DNA of 64,000 nucleotides from Sulfurovum sp. GTDB lineage: Bacteria; Campylobacterota; Campylobacteria; Campylobacterales; Sulfurovaceae. Within the stretch, counting starts at the first letter, position 1; every line of letters begins with the position of its first letter. The position numbers and the translations under genes are program-made. The notes below the pieces were generated by a model. It ran no database searches. It saw nothing but the letters and a program-made list of their open reading frames with translations, and was not told the origin of the DNA. The stretch spans positions 1-64,000 of the forward strand of contig NVUY01000004.1 in assembly GCA_002733215.1 (NCBI GenBank), given 5' to 3'. Of the stretch, positions 46,099-54,877 are shown one piece after another.

Positions 46099-47289
46099 TT
46101 ATAATTGTAGGTCGTATTCTAAACCAAGAGCATCATGAATTTCTTTCATGATCAACTCAACAGGAAGTGTCATACCACCATATACTCTTGGACCTTCTAC
46201 AACAATTCCACCATTTGGAATCGTTGCTTTGATCTCTTTACATAACCAACCAATAATGTTGTGCTCAGGAACGATAAGTGCCTTAGCATTTTTAACAACA
46301 TCTCTGATCTCATCAGCTGGGAATGGTCTGATCGCTTTCACTTTGATAAGCCCAACACTCAAACCATCTTCCTGTGCATATCTCCAAGCTTCTCTTGCCT
46401 GTGCAGCAGCACAACCGGAAGCAACAATAAATACATCAGCTTCAGGGTTTTGAACTTCGATTGGTCCACCAAGGTACTGATAGATATATTTCATCGCACG
46501 TTTGTTTGAATCCCAGATCTCTTGTTGCCATACTGAGTGAATCAGGTAAGACATAAAGTTTGACTTTTGAACAGGAGCATCTCTTTGGATTCTAGCTGGT
46601 GGAGTTTCATTATCCATAGCTGGAACCGGTGAAGCAACTGAGTCAAAGTCCAAATATCCTAGGTCTTCTGACATCATGTCAACGTAACCTTTCGCGTGTG
46701 TTACGAAGAAACCTTCTGTAGCCACTGCAACCGGGATATAAACATCAACTTTTTCTGCAATAGCAAATGCCGCCAGTGTAAAGTCAAATGTATCTTGCTG
46801 GTTTTCAGCATGAAGCATCACAGCACCACAGTGCATCATGTATGCCATTTCAATATTATCAGGCTGGATTGACAACGGTGCATTGATAACACGAGTCAAG
46901 ATTCCCAATACTGCCGGAACTCTGTGTCCTGACCATGAAACAATTGCTTCCAGACCTCTCATGAGTCCTGGTCCTGATGTTGCTGTAAACAGACGAACAC
47001 CTGCTCTTGAAGCACCTGCGATCGCAGACATTGTTCCAAGTTCTTCTTCAGCTCTATAGTACTCTTTAATATGCCCTTGTGCAAAAACATCACCCACAAG
47101 GTGCATTACTTCTGATTGTGGTGTAATAGGATAGGCAATTGCCATATCTACGTTTGCTCTCTTAACAGCTTCTGCCATCGCTTGAGCACCTGTAATAAAG
47201 TGCTTCTCTCTTGGAGCCTCATTTAAAAGGTAATCCATATCTACTAATTTTTTTACCGGTTGTGGTCTTCCATCATCTAAATAACTCAT
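46099..47289 (-). CDS. forA: 2-oxoacid:ferredoxin oxidoreductase alpha subunit, cluster 2
   Basis: 396 residues. NEAPREKHFITGAQAMAEA opens the protein, AYPITPQSEVMHLVGDV is near residue 54, and TATSGPGLMRGLEA near 103. Late motifs are VIASGCAAAQAREAWRYA and IRPFPADEIRDVV. Its domain layout is the same as the alpha subunit at 24725, so the two clusters arose by duplication of a whole set. AAGGAG precedes the ATG. Confidence 0.92.
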   Translation of the reverse strand: MSYLDDGRPQPVKKLVDMDYLLNEAPREKHFITGAQAMAEAVKRANVDMAIAYPITPQSEVMHLVGDVFAQGHIKEYYRAEEELGTMSAIAGASRAGVRLFTATSGPGLMRGLEAIVSWSGHRVPAVLGILTRVINAPLSIQPDNIEMAYMMHCGAVMLHAENQQDTFDFTLAAFAIAEKVDVYIPVAVATEGFFVTHAKGYVDMMSEDLGYLDFDSVASPVPAMDNETPPARIQRDAPVQKSNFMSYLIHSVWQQEIWDSNKRAMKYIYQYLGGPIEVQNPEADVFIVASGCAAAQAREAWRYAQEDGLSVGLIKVKAIRPFPADEIRDVVKNAKALIVPEHNIIGWLCKEIKATIPNGGIVVEGPRVYGGMTLPVELIMKEIHDALGLEYDLQL

Positions 47290-47301
47290 ATCATTTCTCC
47301 T

Positions 47302-48015
47302 TTATTCAACTTCTGCAACGTGTTCGCCTTTTCTAGATATGATGAGACTTCTATACTCGCCATAATCAGCTGGTGATAATGTACTGTTATCCTCTTTTGG
47401 TAAAGATGGATTTTCAGGTGGTAAAGTAGTTTCCCACTTAATGCCTAATTTGTCTCTTTCTTCAATAACGATCTCTTTGAATCTGAGAATATCTGATGCA
47501 TGTAGATCTCTAATTGACGCCATAGCTTCTTCATGTCCCATGTAAGCACATAATGCAACGGTATAACAGTCAGTACCGGCACGGATCATTCTAAGTGTAA
47601 GGTTTGCATAGTGACAGTGTACACCTACAAAAACACAGGCTTTGATCTTATTATCAAGGATTGTTAAGTTCGGGTGGTTAGGATTGATCTCAGCCTTAAC
47701 ATCAATTTTTGGATATTTTGGTCTGTAATCCGGCATTGGAATAATTCTACAATTAGGAATCTCAGATGCAAGATCCAATATTGCGGCAGATTTTTCCGCA
47801 ACATCCTCTTTCCAGTCCCATAAAACTTGTGGTCCAGGGAAAATTGTTGGGTTGTCTTTTGTAAGTAATGCTATAGCAGCATCTCTCATTGCCTCTTCTG
47901 GTGTGACTACATTACCATAGAGTAAAGCTTGACCTTCCGGTGCAAGCTCAACACCCATCATAGGTGCTGAATCAGGCATATAGCCGGCAGGTCCTTCTGT
48001 AACTATCTTCGTCAT
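47302..48015 (-). CDS. forD: Accessory D subunit of five-subunit oxidoreductase, cluster 2
   Basis: 237 residues, first gene of the second cluster. It shares PTIFPGPQVLWDW, DYRPKYPKIDVKAEINPNHP and FVGVHCHYANLTLRMIR with the D subunit at 25936. It has a C-terminal extension of about 45 residues (PPENPSLPKEDNSTLSPAD region) missing from the first. I choose ATG 48015, which has AAGGAG upstream. The frame runs open to 48132, but that part looks non-coding. Confidence 0.82.
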   Translation of the reverse strand: MTKIVTEGPAGYMPDSAPMMGVELAPEGQALLYGNVVTPEEAMRDAAIALLTKDNPTIFPGPQVLWDWKEDVAEKSAAILDLASEIPNCRIIPMPDYRPKYPKIDVKAEINPNHPNLTILDNKIKACVFVGVHCHYANLTLRMIRAGTDCYTVALCAYMGHEEAMASIRDLHASDILRFKEIVIEERDKLGIKWETTLPPENPSLPKEDNSTLSPADYGEYRSLIISRKGEHVAEVE

Positions 48016-48513
48016 AGTTGACTCCTTAATATTAATTAGACATAACGTTTTCCAGATAGAAAGTATCATCTGTACATTCATATCGTTGAAATAATAATAT
48101 CGAATAAAATCTTTATAAATATTGAAATTCAAAGTATCTTATATTAAAGTGTTCATTATAAAAGTGTTTTGGTAACACTTTGCACACTTTAAACATGATA
48201 ACACATTATGTATGTTATTTATTATTCTTAAGCCTTCAAGAAAAGAACAGATTTATATCATTTGTATCTCATATTATTATGCAATATGTTACTTAACTAC
48301 TCAAGGTGAATCTCTTTTGGAATATCATCAAGCTTTAAAATTGTCACACGAGAATATGTTTCAAAGTTAGTTTTGAACACAACTTTGTTAGCAATATAGA
48401 CAGGTAATCATAAATATTTAAGGAAACAACTGATATAAGCTACCCACATTGAATAATAGTGCAGTTACTTTACAATAACTGTATTCAAATAAATAATGAC
48501 CAAGGAACAAATT
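48016..48513. promoter_or_regulatory. Divergent control region between the for-like operon and small Cys gene
   Basis: About 500 bases without a gene. It carries copy C of the dispersed repeat (48281-48420). It separates the minus-strand oxidoreductase operon from the plus-strand small Cys-motif gene, mirroring the por-dab divergent region. Confidence 0.6.
48281..48420 (+). repeat. Dispersed regulatory repeat, copy C
   Basis: Contains GCAATATGTTAC, AACTACTCAAGGTGAATCTC, AATATCATCAAGCTTTAAAATTG, CACACGAGAA and CAAAGTTAGTTTTGAACACAA. It aligns with copy B (27121) over most of its length: shared ACTACTCAA, ATCTC, TATCATCAAGC, CACA-GAGAA and AAAGTTA-TTTG-CACAA. The repeat is placed between the for-like promoter and the small Cys gene, as copies A and B are between por and dab. 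Confidence 0.68.
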
Positions 48514-48792
48514 ATGTATACAGTACAAATCGAACGTGAATGTGGATGTTTTAAAAAAAGTGAATATCAAAGTAAAAAAACATTTGACAATCAGCAAGAT
48601 GCATATAACTATGCAAATATCGTAACAGAATTTATGAATGAGGATTTTTGTCAAACACATCTATTTACTGCATGTAAAACAGAAGATAATCAGTTTGTTA
48701 TTGGCGTAAGCAGCAACCCAAATTCAGGGTCTTGCAGTACAGGTGCTGCGCTTACAGATTCTAGTTGTGCCTCAGGGAGTTGTGGTTGTTAA
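48514..48792 (+). CDS. Small Cys-motif protein, paralogue 2
   Basis: 92 residues. It opens MYTVQIERECGCFKKSE and has NEDFCQTHLF, matching the dab-operon protein at 32689. It ends with an extra cysteine-rich tail (SSCASGSCGC), absent from the other. ATG 48514 is chosen because it aligns with the paralogue and AAGGA precedes it; an in-frame ATG lies 18 bases upstream. Metal or Fe-S handling is suggested by the cysteines but unproven. Confidence 0.7.
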   Translation: MYTVQIERECGCFKKSEYQSKKTFDNQQDAYNYANIVTEFMNEDFCQTHLFTACKTEDNQFVIGVSSNPNSGSCSTGAALTDSSCASGSCGC

Positions 48793-48849
48793 CCACAGTG
48801 TGACTTGTGAGACTTAGGTCTAAATCCCTTTAGACCTAATCATATATCA

Positions 48850-49128
48850 CTATTTTGTAAATAAATCACTTTTTTCTGGATGTTTTTCTTCGTATTTTAC
48901 GATATATGAACATTTAGATACTGCTTTCTTATTTGCTTTTTCAATCTCTTGCAATACATCTTCCAAAAGAGCCCGAGCGAGACCTTTCCCAGCCAATGCT
49001 TCTGGTACTTGTGTTTCCGTTAAATGCATGTTTCCATTTTGATCATCATAGGTAATGTATGCAACATGGCCGTCTATATGGTATTCATATTTACATTCGT
49101 CTTCATTGTGTATTAGTGTATGGGACAT
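48850..49128 (-). CDS. Small GNAT-fold acetyltransferase-like protein (COG2388/YjdJ type)
   Basis: 92 residues. The motif HLTETQVPEALAGKGLARALLEDVL is the acetyl-CoA loop of the short NATD1/YjdJ family, and SKCSYIVKYEEKHPE is its conserved end. Acceptor substrates of this family are not well known. AAGGAAG precedes the ATG. Confidence 0.88.
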   Translation of the reverse strand: MSHTLIHNEDECKYEYHIDGHVAYITYDDQNGNMHLTETQVPEALAGKGLARALLEDVLQEIEKANKKAVSKCSYIVKYEEKHPEKSDLFTK

Positions 49129-49251
49129 ACTATCTTCCTTTTAATTTTGGAGTATTTTACCATTTTTATTTAAAACTTCTACTCTATAACTATGTTTAAC
49201 TTTAAATATGTAGAACAAGATATACTGTCAAGACAGTTAAAAGGAAATAAA

Positions 49252-49611
49252 ATGAGTGAACAAGCAAAAATATTGGCAGAGTTGCAAGAGATCATTATGA
49301 GCGTTATAAGCAGTGGTTCTGCCTCTGAGACAGAAGGTGACAGGATTGATGCACTTGAAGCCTTACTACATCAGCAAAAGTGCTATAAAGAGATCGATCA
49401 CAAAGAGTACGCTTATCAAGGTGAAGAAATAGCAGACCTTTTTTCTACTGATCACACTATGGAAGCGATAGACAAAATGTGTGAGTGTCAGATCACACCT
49501 GATGATTTCTTTGGGTTTATAGCATATCATGATGAAGAAGAAGAGTTCACAGGAATGTTTACAAAGACGTTTATCGAAGAGGTAAATAAGCTCTATCGAT
49601 CGAAATGTTGA
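49252..49611 (+). CDS. Hypothetical protein, 119 residues
   Basis: Not recognised. Mostly helical and acidic, with FFGFIAYHDEEEEFTGMFTKTFIEEVNKLY at the C-terminal end (two phrases) and three scattered cysteines (QKCYKE, MCECQI). ATG 49252 has AAAGGAAA upstream; a longer frame to 49192 lacks this. It is followed 71 bases later by another unknown gene on the same strand. Confidence 0.6.
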   Translation: MSEQAKILAELQEIIMSVISSGSASETEGDRIDALEALLHQQKCYKEIDHKEYAYQGEEIADLFSTDHTMEAIDKMCECQITPDDFFGFIAYHDEEEEFTGMFTKTFIEEVNKLYRSKC

Positions 49612-49682
49612 TCTTATTGGTTTAATTATACATTAAACAAGTCATGCTAATATAAAAAAAATCATTATGAGGGATCAATAAT

Positions 49683-50279
49683 ATGGCTAAAGATGAAAAA
49701 AAACTTTATTTAGAGTTACAAATGGACGAACTTAAAGGTGCTTTGCTGGAAGAAGACGAGAACCCTACTCCAGAAAAGAAAAAAACCAATAATGCCCGAA
49801 ATCCTAAAAATGCTGAAATTGCAAAACTCTATGAAGATGCAGCAGAGTATGAAGAAGACTTAAAAGGTTTTGAAGAAGAATTGGAGATTGTAAATGCCAA
49901 TGCACTTAAAGATATAGCTGCAGCATTAACCCATAATTTTCCAGATGAAGAGAGAAATTATGCAGAAGAGCTAGATACTATATTGGTAGTTGGTTGGACA
50001 CACTATATAGAAGTTGAAAAAACACATCCAAAAGAGCAATTAGCGCTTATTAAAGAAACAGATTTTACTGATATTGTAGAGAAATTATCTGCTGCATACC
50101 CTGACCATAATGCTGACTTTGAAAAAGATGTGAGAGGACTTTTAGTGAAAAGATGGGAAAATCTGGTCGCCATTAAAAAAGAGCATATCAAACAGGAATA
50201 TGATGAGATCAAAACTTCAGGACTCAAGCCAAAATATGCGAAAAGAGTTTATGAACAATATCATGGAATTATTAAATAA
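49683..50279 (+). CDS. Hypothetical helical protein, 198 residues
   Basis: Not recognised. Very charged, mostly helical, no membrane segment. It seems to hold two related blocks of about 50 residues: IAAALTHNFPDEERNYAEELDTILVVGW and IVEKLSAAYPDHNADFEKDVRGLLVKRW (each seen as A-x-x-P-D-x-x-x-x-[YF]-x-x-[ED]). This points to an internal duplication. GAGGGATCAAT precedes the ATG. Island context only. Confidence 0.62.
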   Translation: MAKDEKKLYLELQMDELKGALLEEDENPTPEKKKTNNARNPKNAEIAKLYEDAAEYEEDLKGFEEELEIVNANALKDIAAALTHNFPDEERNYAEELDTILVVGWTHYIEVEKTHPKEQLALIKETDFTDIVEKLSAAYPDHNADFEKDVRGLLVKRWENLVAIKKEHIKQEYDEIKTSGLKPKYAKRVYEQYHGIIK

Positions 50280-50369
50280 GTGATCTAAGGGAAGACTAAA
50301 AAACAATTATATTTACATAGAAACATAAAAGCTTTTTAGCCTGCATAAAACCTCCTGAGGAGAGGCTGT

Positions 50370-50789
50370 TTAGCCCATCTCTACAGAATCTATCTCACCT
50401 TTAAACTCTTCAATCGAGAAAGTGATCTGATTGGCTAAGTCTTCAGCTGTATTTCTTCGAAGGGTTGTACTTCTCAAATATATCTTACGTGTAGGTTGAG
50501 TATATTCACTTACGATATATTTTACTAAAATATGAGGATCATCCGATCCATCAGCCGCACAATATTCAGTTTCTATATCAGGATCTACACTTGCATTACC
50601 CACAAGTGTCACAACTTTTTCTAGTTTCTCTTTAAGCTCTTTTCTTTCTGCTGCACTTTCTTCCGGATCCTGCACAAGTGCTAGAATTTTCTCCAGTTTC
50701 TCTTCAACTTCTTTTGCGATTACAGTTGCTTCTGTATCATTCATAAGCGCTACAAGTTCTTCCAGTTTTTCTTTAATTTCTTTATCCAT
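50370..50789 (-). CDS. Coiled-coil protein, island paralogue pair member 2
   Basis: 139 residues with the same architecture as the protein at 41759: a repeated helical first half (KEKLEELVALMND, EEKLEKILALVQD, KEKLEKVVTLV), then PHILVKYIVSEYTQPTRKIYLRST, then IEEFKGEIDSVEMG. Each helical repeat is about 25 residues, and the number of repeats is the same in both. GGAGAAA lies before the ATG. The role is unknown. Confidence 0.7.
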   Translation of the reverse strand: MDKEIKEKLEELVALMNDTEATVIAKEVEEKLEKILALVQDPEESAAERKELKEKLEKVVTLVGNASVDPDIETEYCAADGSDDPHILVKYIVSEYTQPTRKIYLRSTTLRRNTAEDLANQITFSIEEFKGEIDSVEMG

Positions 50790-51045
50790 AATGATTTCTC
50801 CTAAATAATATAGCTGATCATTTTTAATGAAGAGCCTGAAGTCATATTAATATTAAGCTTAAAGCCCTCTATTGCGACCTCGTACCACAGTATATCACAA
50901 TAAAAGGGAAGTGCCTAAAAAAATGTTAAGAATTATTCTAAAAAGAGTAAGGTGTGAATATAACAGTTTGATAGAAAGTCTTAAGATGAATTGTGATAAC
51001 GACTAAACAAGTGTTTATCTCACAATTCAATCTTATTTACAGTCC
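50790..51045. other. AT-rich spacer, nothing recognised
   Basis: 256 bases without a gene between two minus-strand genes. It probably contains the promoter for the coiled-coil gene at 50370. I see no strong hairpin. Confidence 0.4.
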
Positions 51046-51516
51046 CTATTTAATTGCCTGAAAGGGAATTTCATCTAAAGAAAAGTTTTCTAGTTTATTC
51101 TTTATCCAGTCAAGTACGCCGGAGTTTTCATTAAAATAAAAATAAATAGCTCCGCCATCCTCATCATTTTGAACAAGTATACTATGGTTATTATCTAATT
51201 CCCATGCAGCTAAAGACTCATATTCTACATACTCTTTTTGCATCACATAGCTTTGTAAGGTTATCTCTTTTTCCAGAGAATAAAAAAGAAATCTTTTGGA
51301 AGCAATATCATCTATCTTTACTGGAGTAGAAGAGCTTAAGTTATGGAGTTGGCACTCATAGTTTTCTAAAAGTTCAGCTACAAACTCTTTGATCCAGGAA
51401 AGCACTTGCTTCATACACTTTTTAGTTGCCGGATCCATATTGTCTCTGTCTAAATATGATGTATTATAGTCTGTACAGATATTACTGTAATCTATGCCGA
51501 TACCTATTTTTTTCAT
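51046..51516 (-). CDS. Hypothetical protein, 156 residues
   Basis: Not recognised. Starts MKKIGIGIDYSNICTDYNTS, then a basic helix (PATKKCMKQVLSWIKEFVAELL) and a mostly beta second half. The start lies just after the stop of the MOSC-type gene with a one-base gap, so the two genes are translated together. Three cysteines are spread through the N-terminal half. Confidence 0.65.
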   Translation of the reverse strand: MKKIGIGIDYSNICTDYNTSYLDRDNMDPATKKCMKQVLSWIKEFVAELLENYECQLHNLSSSTPVKIDDIASKRFLFYSLEKEITLQSYVMQKEYVEYESLAAWELDNNHSILVQNDEDGGAIYFYFNENSGVLDWIKNKLENFSLDEIPFQAIK

Positions 51517-51517
51517 G

Positions 51518-51967
51518 TTAAGCTTCTTTTATCACCTTGACTTCATTGCCAACTGCGATTCCTCCATAATCTAAAGGAGATATAAAAAGACCACGGTTTC
51601 CATGAATGAGTTCAGGAAGTTCAGGTGCAAATGCATACAGGTAACGATAATCCTCGCATGGTCCAGTCACTTCAAAGAGCACTTCCCCTATCTCGATGAC
51701 CGATCCTTTTTTAAGATGATAAAGGTCAACATCTACATAAATATCTTCCATCAACAGACCTCTTTCAAAAACCAGTTCTGCCTCTTCTATGATGTCATAA
51801 CTCTTTTTTGAAACCAGAACCATAGGATGTTCTTTACCATTTTCATAGTCTCTGCTACCCATGATACCATTTTCGTCCAAGTCCATATCTTCAACCTTCA
51901 TACGGTGACCCGCACGCATCATATCGGGCATGATCATATATAACGATAATACTTTTCCGCTTGTCAT
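51518..51967 (-). CDS. MOSC-domain protein
   Basis: 149 residues matching the beta-strand order of the MOSC domain, a fold used to bind a sulfur carrier (on a cysteine) or pterin molybdenum cofactor. Seen are GIMGSRDYEN near 31, MVLVSKKSYDIIEEA, EDIYVDVDLYHLKKGSVIEIGEVLFEV in two phrases, the cysteine in TGPCEDYRY, and GNRGLFISPLDYGGIAVGNEV. ATG 51967 has AAGGAG upstream. It could hold a sulfur or Mo-cofactor step for a neighbour. Confidence 0.8.
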   Translation of the reverse strand: MTSGKVLSLYMIMPDMMRAGHRMKVEDMDLDENGIMGSRDYENGKEHPMVLVSKKSYDIIEEAELVFERGLLMEDIYVDVDLYHLKKGSVIEIGEVLFEVTGPCEDYRYLYAFAPELPELIHGNRGLFISPLDYGGIAVGNEVKVIKEA

Positions 51968-51991
51968 TAGTTCTCCTTTATTATCATACAA

Positions 51992-52312
51992 ATTTTAGAT
52001 GATACTAGCATAATTTATCTGTAGTCTGATTAGTTTTTGGATTAGCCGTCATTAATAAAAATAAGGTAGAATAGAAAAATAGCAGCCAGAACATTAATTT
52101 CCTAAAGATTTTTAATGTGTTACATTCTTTTCCCTAAGCTTTGGTTGCTATATCTCAATACGGTGCAAGTACAAAAATTCTATCTTTAATACAATATTTA
52201 AATTCACCCGTTTCTTTCATAATTTAAGGAGAGAAGTATACAATAAATACTTCATAGTGTATTTGGAGTATATTTGTCCTATACCCAAAAATAAAAGTAA
52301 AAAGTAAAAATA
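51992..52312. other. AT-rich spacer, nothing recognised
   Basis: About 320 bases between divergent genes, without a gene or a clear repeat. It should hold promoters for both sides. Confidence 0.4.
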
Positions 52313-52807
52313 TTGAAACCACAACAAGATAAATTTGTCAAAGATAAACTTCTTAATGAAATATTTCAAGAGATCGCTGATGAAAATACTGCAACAGATG
52401 AGACTCCCTATCAGGAAGAGAAAAGTACAGACGACAGTAAAGAATTGTCCAAGAAAAGAAAATTACAGACCATAAGACTTAGGATAATTATTGTTCTGCT
52501 GGTGTTACTGATCCTTTATGTTCTGTTTAACCCCAAGGAGGAGACAGATACACTTAACCTTCAAGATCCCAAAGAAAATATTTACAGTATCCCCATAGCC
52601 AATCAAATACCTACAGTGGAAGAATTAAGAGAAGAAGCATTAGCTAAAAAAGAACCCCTCATAAAAATATCTGAAAAAGAAATGATCATAAATACAAAAA
52701 TCATTCCGGAAGCAGAGATAAAGAATACACAAACTTTAAATATACAAGAGCCTAAAGCAGTAAGAGAAAAAGCCAAAAACCAACTGATGCAACAAATGCA
52801 GAATTAA
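52313..52807 (+). CDS. Single-pass membrane protein, 164 residues
   Basis: Not recognised. A charged N-terminal cytosolic segment of about 58 residues is followed by one membrane helix (IIIVLLVLLILYVLF near 60-74) and a low-complexity, lysine/glutamate-rich outer segment. The start is TTG at 52313 with no ATG nearby and a poor ribosome site. It could be part of an envelope machine such as a pilus or division complex. It marks the end of the island and faces alr convergently. Confidence 0.55.
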   Translation: MKPQQDKFVKDKLLNEIFQEIADENTATDETPYQEEKSTDDSKELSKKRKLQTIRLRIIIVLLVLLILYVLFNPKEETDTLNLQDPKENIYSIPIANQIPTVEELREEALAKKEPLIKISEKEMIINTKIIPEAEIKNTQTLNIQEPKAVREKAKNQLMQQMQN

Positions 52808-52819
52808 TTCGACAGACTC

Positions 52820-53824
52820 CTAGACCAGCTGTTTGGGTATGCTATCAGATAAGGAAGTTGTCACTTCATAAGAAATAGTAGCAAACTGTTTCGCCGCTGC
52901 CTGGGCATCGTTCATGACACACACTTCCTCTTTCTCTGACTCAAGTGCGATGAAGTCCATCGAAACACGGCCGAGTATCGCTAAGCCTTCACTTGTCATA
53001 TAAGGTTGTCTGCTGTCACCTCTGCACCAGCCATCACCATAGCCCAGATCATAAGTCGAAACAGTCATCGATGAAGGAGTGATGAAGTCACCGCCATAGC
53101 CTATGCGTTCCCCCTCTTTTAAAACTCTTGTAGAGACTTTTTTGGCATACAGGGACATGACAGGTTTTAACACGGTTTTATCAAAAGGAACTGGCAGTTC
53201 ATTGTACCCATAGGCGCCTATACCTACACGCAGCAACTCTTCATCAAAACTTTTGCTACGCAATATGGCTGCTGAGTTATGAGAGTGGAACCTTAGCCCG
53301 CTAAACCCTGATTTCAGCACTTTATGTTTCACTGTTTCAAACTGTTTTTGCTGCCAAAAGAGTTCTGAGCTGAGTTCATCAGCAGCACGGTAATGCGTCA
53401 TCACGCCTACAAGATCCAAGCCTTGTGCTTTGATCAGGTCCAGTGCCATATCAAGCTCATCCAGAGCGATGCCGTTACGATGCATACCCGTATCAACTTT
53501 GAGTTCTACTTTTGCACCTTTGTCTGCTTCTTTGATATCATCTAAAGTGTTGATAGCAAAGGAACATACCTCATCTTGTATGATCCTGTCACCCAATACA
53601 AGTATGGTTTGAAAGAACGCTTTGATCTGTTCAGCTTCTGCCATATTTCTCACCACCGCATGATGAATGCCAAACTCAGAGGCAAGTCTTGCCATAAGTA
53701 TTAATCCGTGACCATAAGCATTGTCTTTCAGGACAATAGCGATCTTCTCCACTGAGCCGGTCTTTAGTGCAATTTGGTTAAGATTATGATAGAAATTTTG
53801 TTTATTTATTTTAATAAATGCCAT
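52820..53824 (-). CDS. alr: Alanine racemase
   Basis: Interconverts L- and D-alanine for peptidoglycan, with pyridoxal phosphate. The PLP lysine is in [11 protein letters not shown] near residue 33, the catalytic tyrosine in [10 protein letters not shown] near 245, and RVSMDFIAL follows. At 334 residues it is a little short of the usual 355-370. The PLP motif has Asp (KDNAYGHG) where many have Ala. Both features are seen in Campylobacterota homologues as I recall. Confidence 0.94.
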   Translation of the reverse strand: MAFIKINKQNFYHNLNQIALKTGSVEKIAIVLKDNAYGHGLILMARLASEFGIHHAVVRNMAEAEQIKAFFQTILVLGDRIIQDEVCSFAINTLDDIKEADKGAKVELKVDTGMHRNGIALDELDMALDLIKAQGLDLVGVMTHYRAADELSSELFWQQKQFETVKHKVLKSGFSGLRFHSHNSAAILRSKSFDEELLRVGIGAYGYNELPVPFDKTVLKPVMSLYAKKVSTRVLKEGERIGYGGDFITPSSMTVSTYDLGYGDGWCRGDSRQPYMTSEGLAILGRVSMDFIALESEKEEVCVMNDAQAAAKQFATISYEVTTSLSDSIPKQLV

Positions 53825-53860
53825 GAGAGATTATACCAAAATCCATAATAAAAAAGGAAT

Positions 53861-54877
53861 ATGATGATTAGGATGCCGGCTGAATGGGAAAAACAACAAT
53901 ATGTTTTAATGTCATTCCCGCATGAAGAGACCGATTGGCATGATCCCGATAATGAGAGTGAACTTGAAGGATCCCTCTCACCTTTTATTCGTATTGCCCA
54001 GGCTATTGCTTATGCTGAAGCAGTTTACATTATCTGTAAAGACAAAGAAAAAATATCGTCTATGTTCTGCTCCACACGTAATATGACATTTATAGAGATC
54101 CCTACCAATGATACATGGATACGGGACTATGGGTATATCTCTATCAAAGAAGAGGGAGAGAATAAACTCCTTGACTTTAGATTTGACGGTTGGGGCGGCA
54201 AATTTGAAGCGGGACTTGACAACACTGTCAATCAACATTTACATCAAAAAGGATATATGGGTGTCACTCCTCTTGAAAAGATAAACTTTGTACTTGAAGG
54301 TGGATCCATTGAGAGTGACGGGGAAGGGACTATTCTTACTACCACTGCATGCCTCTGTAACCCAAATAGGAATGCCGGTCTGTCAAAAAAAGAAGTGGAA
54401 GCAACCCTACATCATACCCTCGGTGCCCAAAGGGTTCTATGGCTTGACCATGGTTACCTGGCGGGAGATGATACAGACAGCCATGTAGATACCCTGGCTC
54501 GTTTTGTCAACAAAGAGACCATAGCCTATGTCAAGTGTGATGACAAAGAAGATGAACATTATGAAGCACTGCAAAAAATGCAAGCCCAACTCAAAATTTT
54601 TACACAAGAGAATGGCCGAGCATACAAACTGATAGCACTGCCTATGACAGATGCTATTTATTCTGAGGATGGCGAGAGACTGCCTGCTACCTACGTCAAT
54701 TTTCTCATCACTAATGATGCCCTCATCTACCCTACCTATAGTGATAAAAATGATAAAAAGGTTGGAGAAATATTTAAAGCGCTGTTTCCGGATAAAGAGA
54801 TCATCCCTGTCAACTGTTTGAAACTCATAGAACAGGGAGGATCACTGCATTGTTCTACGATGCAGATAGCTTACTGA
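53861..54877 (+). CDS. aguA: Agmatine deiminase
   Basis: Hydrolyses agmatine to N-carbamoylputrescine, a route to putrescine. The family motifs are WIRDYGYI near residue 85, VLEGGSIESDGEGT near 144, SHVDTLARF near 207, and the catalytic cysteine in GGSLHCSTMQ close to the end. At 338 residues it is complete. The partner enzyme aguB lies at 55541, just past a lipoprotein gene on the other strand. AAGGAAT precedes tandem ATGs at 53861 and 53864. Confidence 0.95.
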   Translation: MMIRMPAEWEKQQYVLMSFPHEETDWHDPDNESELEGSLSPFIRIAQAIAYAEAVYIICKDKEKISSMFCSTRNMTFIEIPTNDTWIRDYGYISIKEEGENKLLDFRFDGWGGKFEAGLDNTVNQHLHQKGYMGVTPLEKINFVLEGGSIESDGEGTILTTTACLCNPNRNAGLSKKEVEATLHHTLGAQRVLWLDHGYLAGDDTDSHVDTLARFVNKETIAYVKCDDKEDEHYEALQKMQAQLKIFTQENGRAYKLIALPMTDAIYSEDGERLPATYVNFLITNDALIYPTYSDKNDKKVGEIFKALFPDKEIIPVNCLKLIEQGGSLHCSTMQIAY

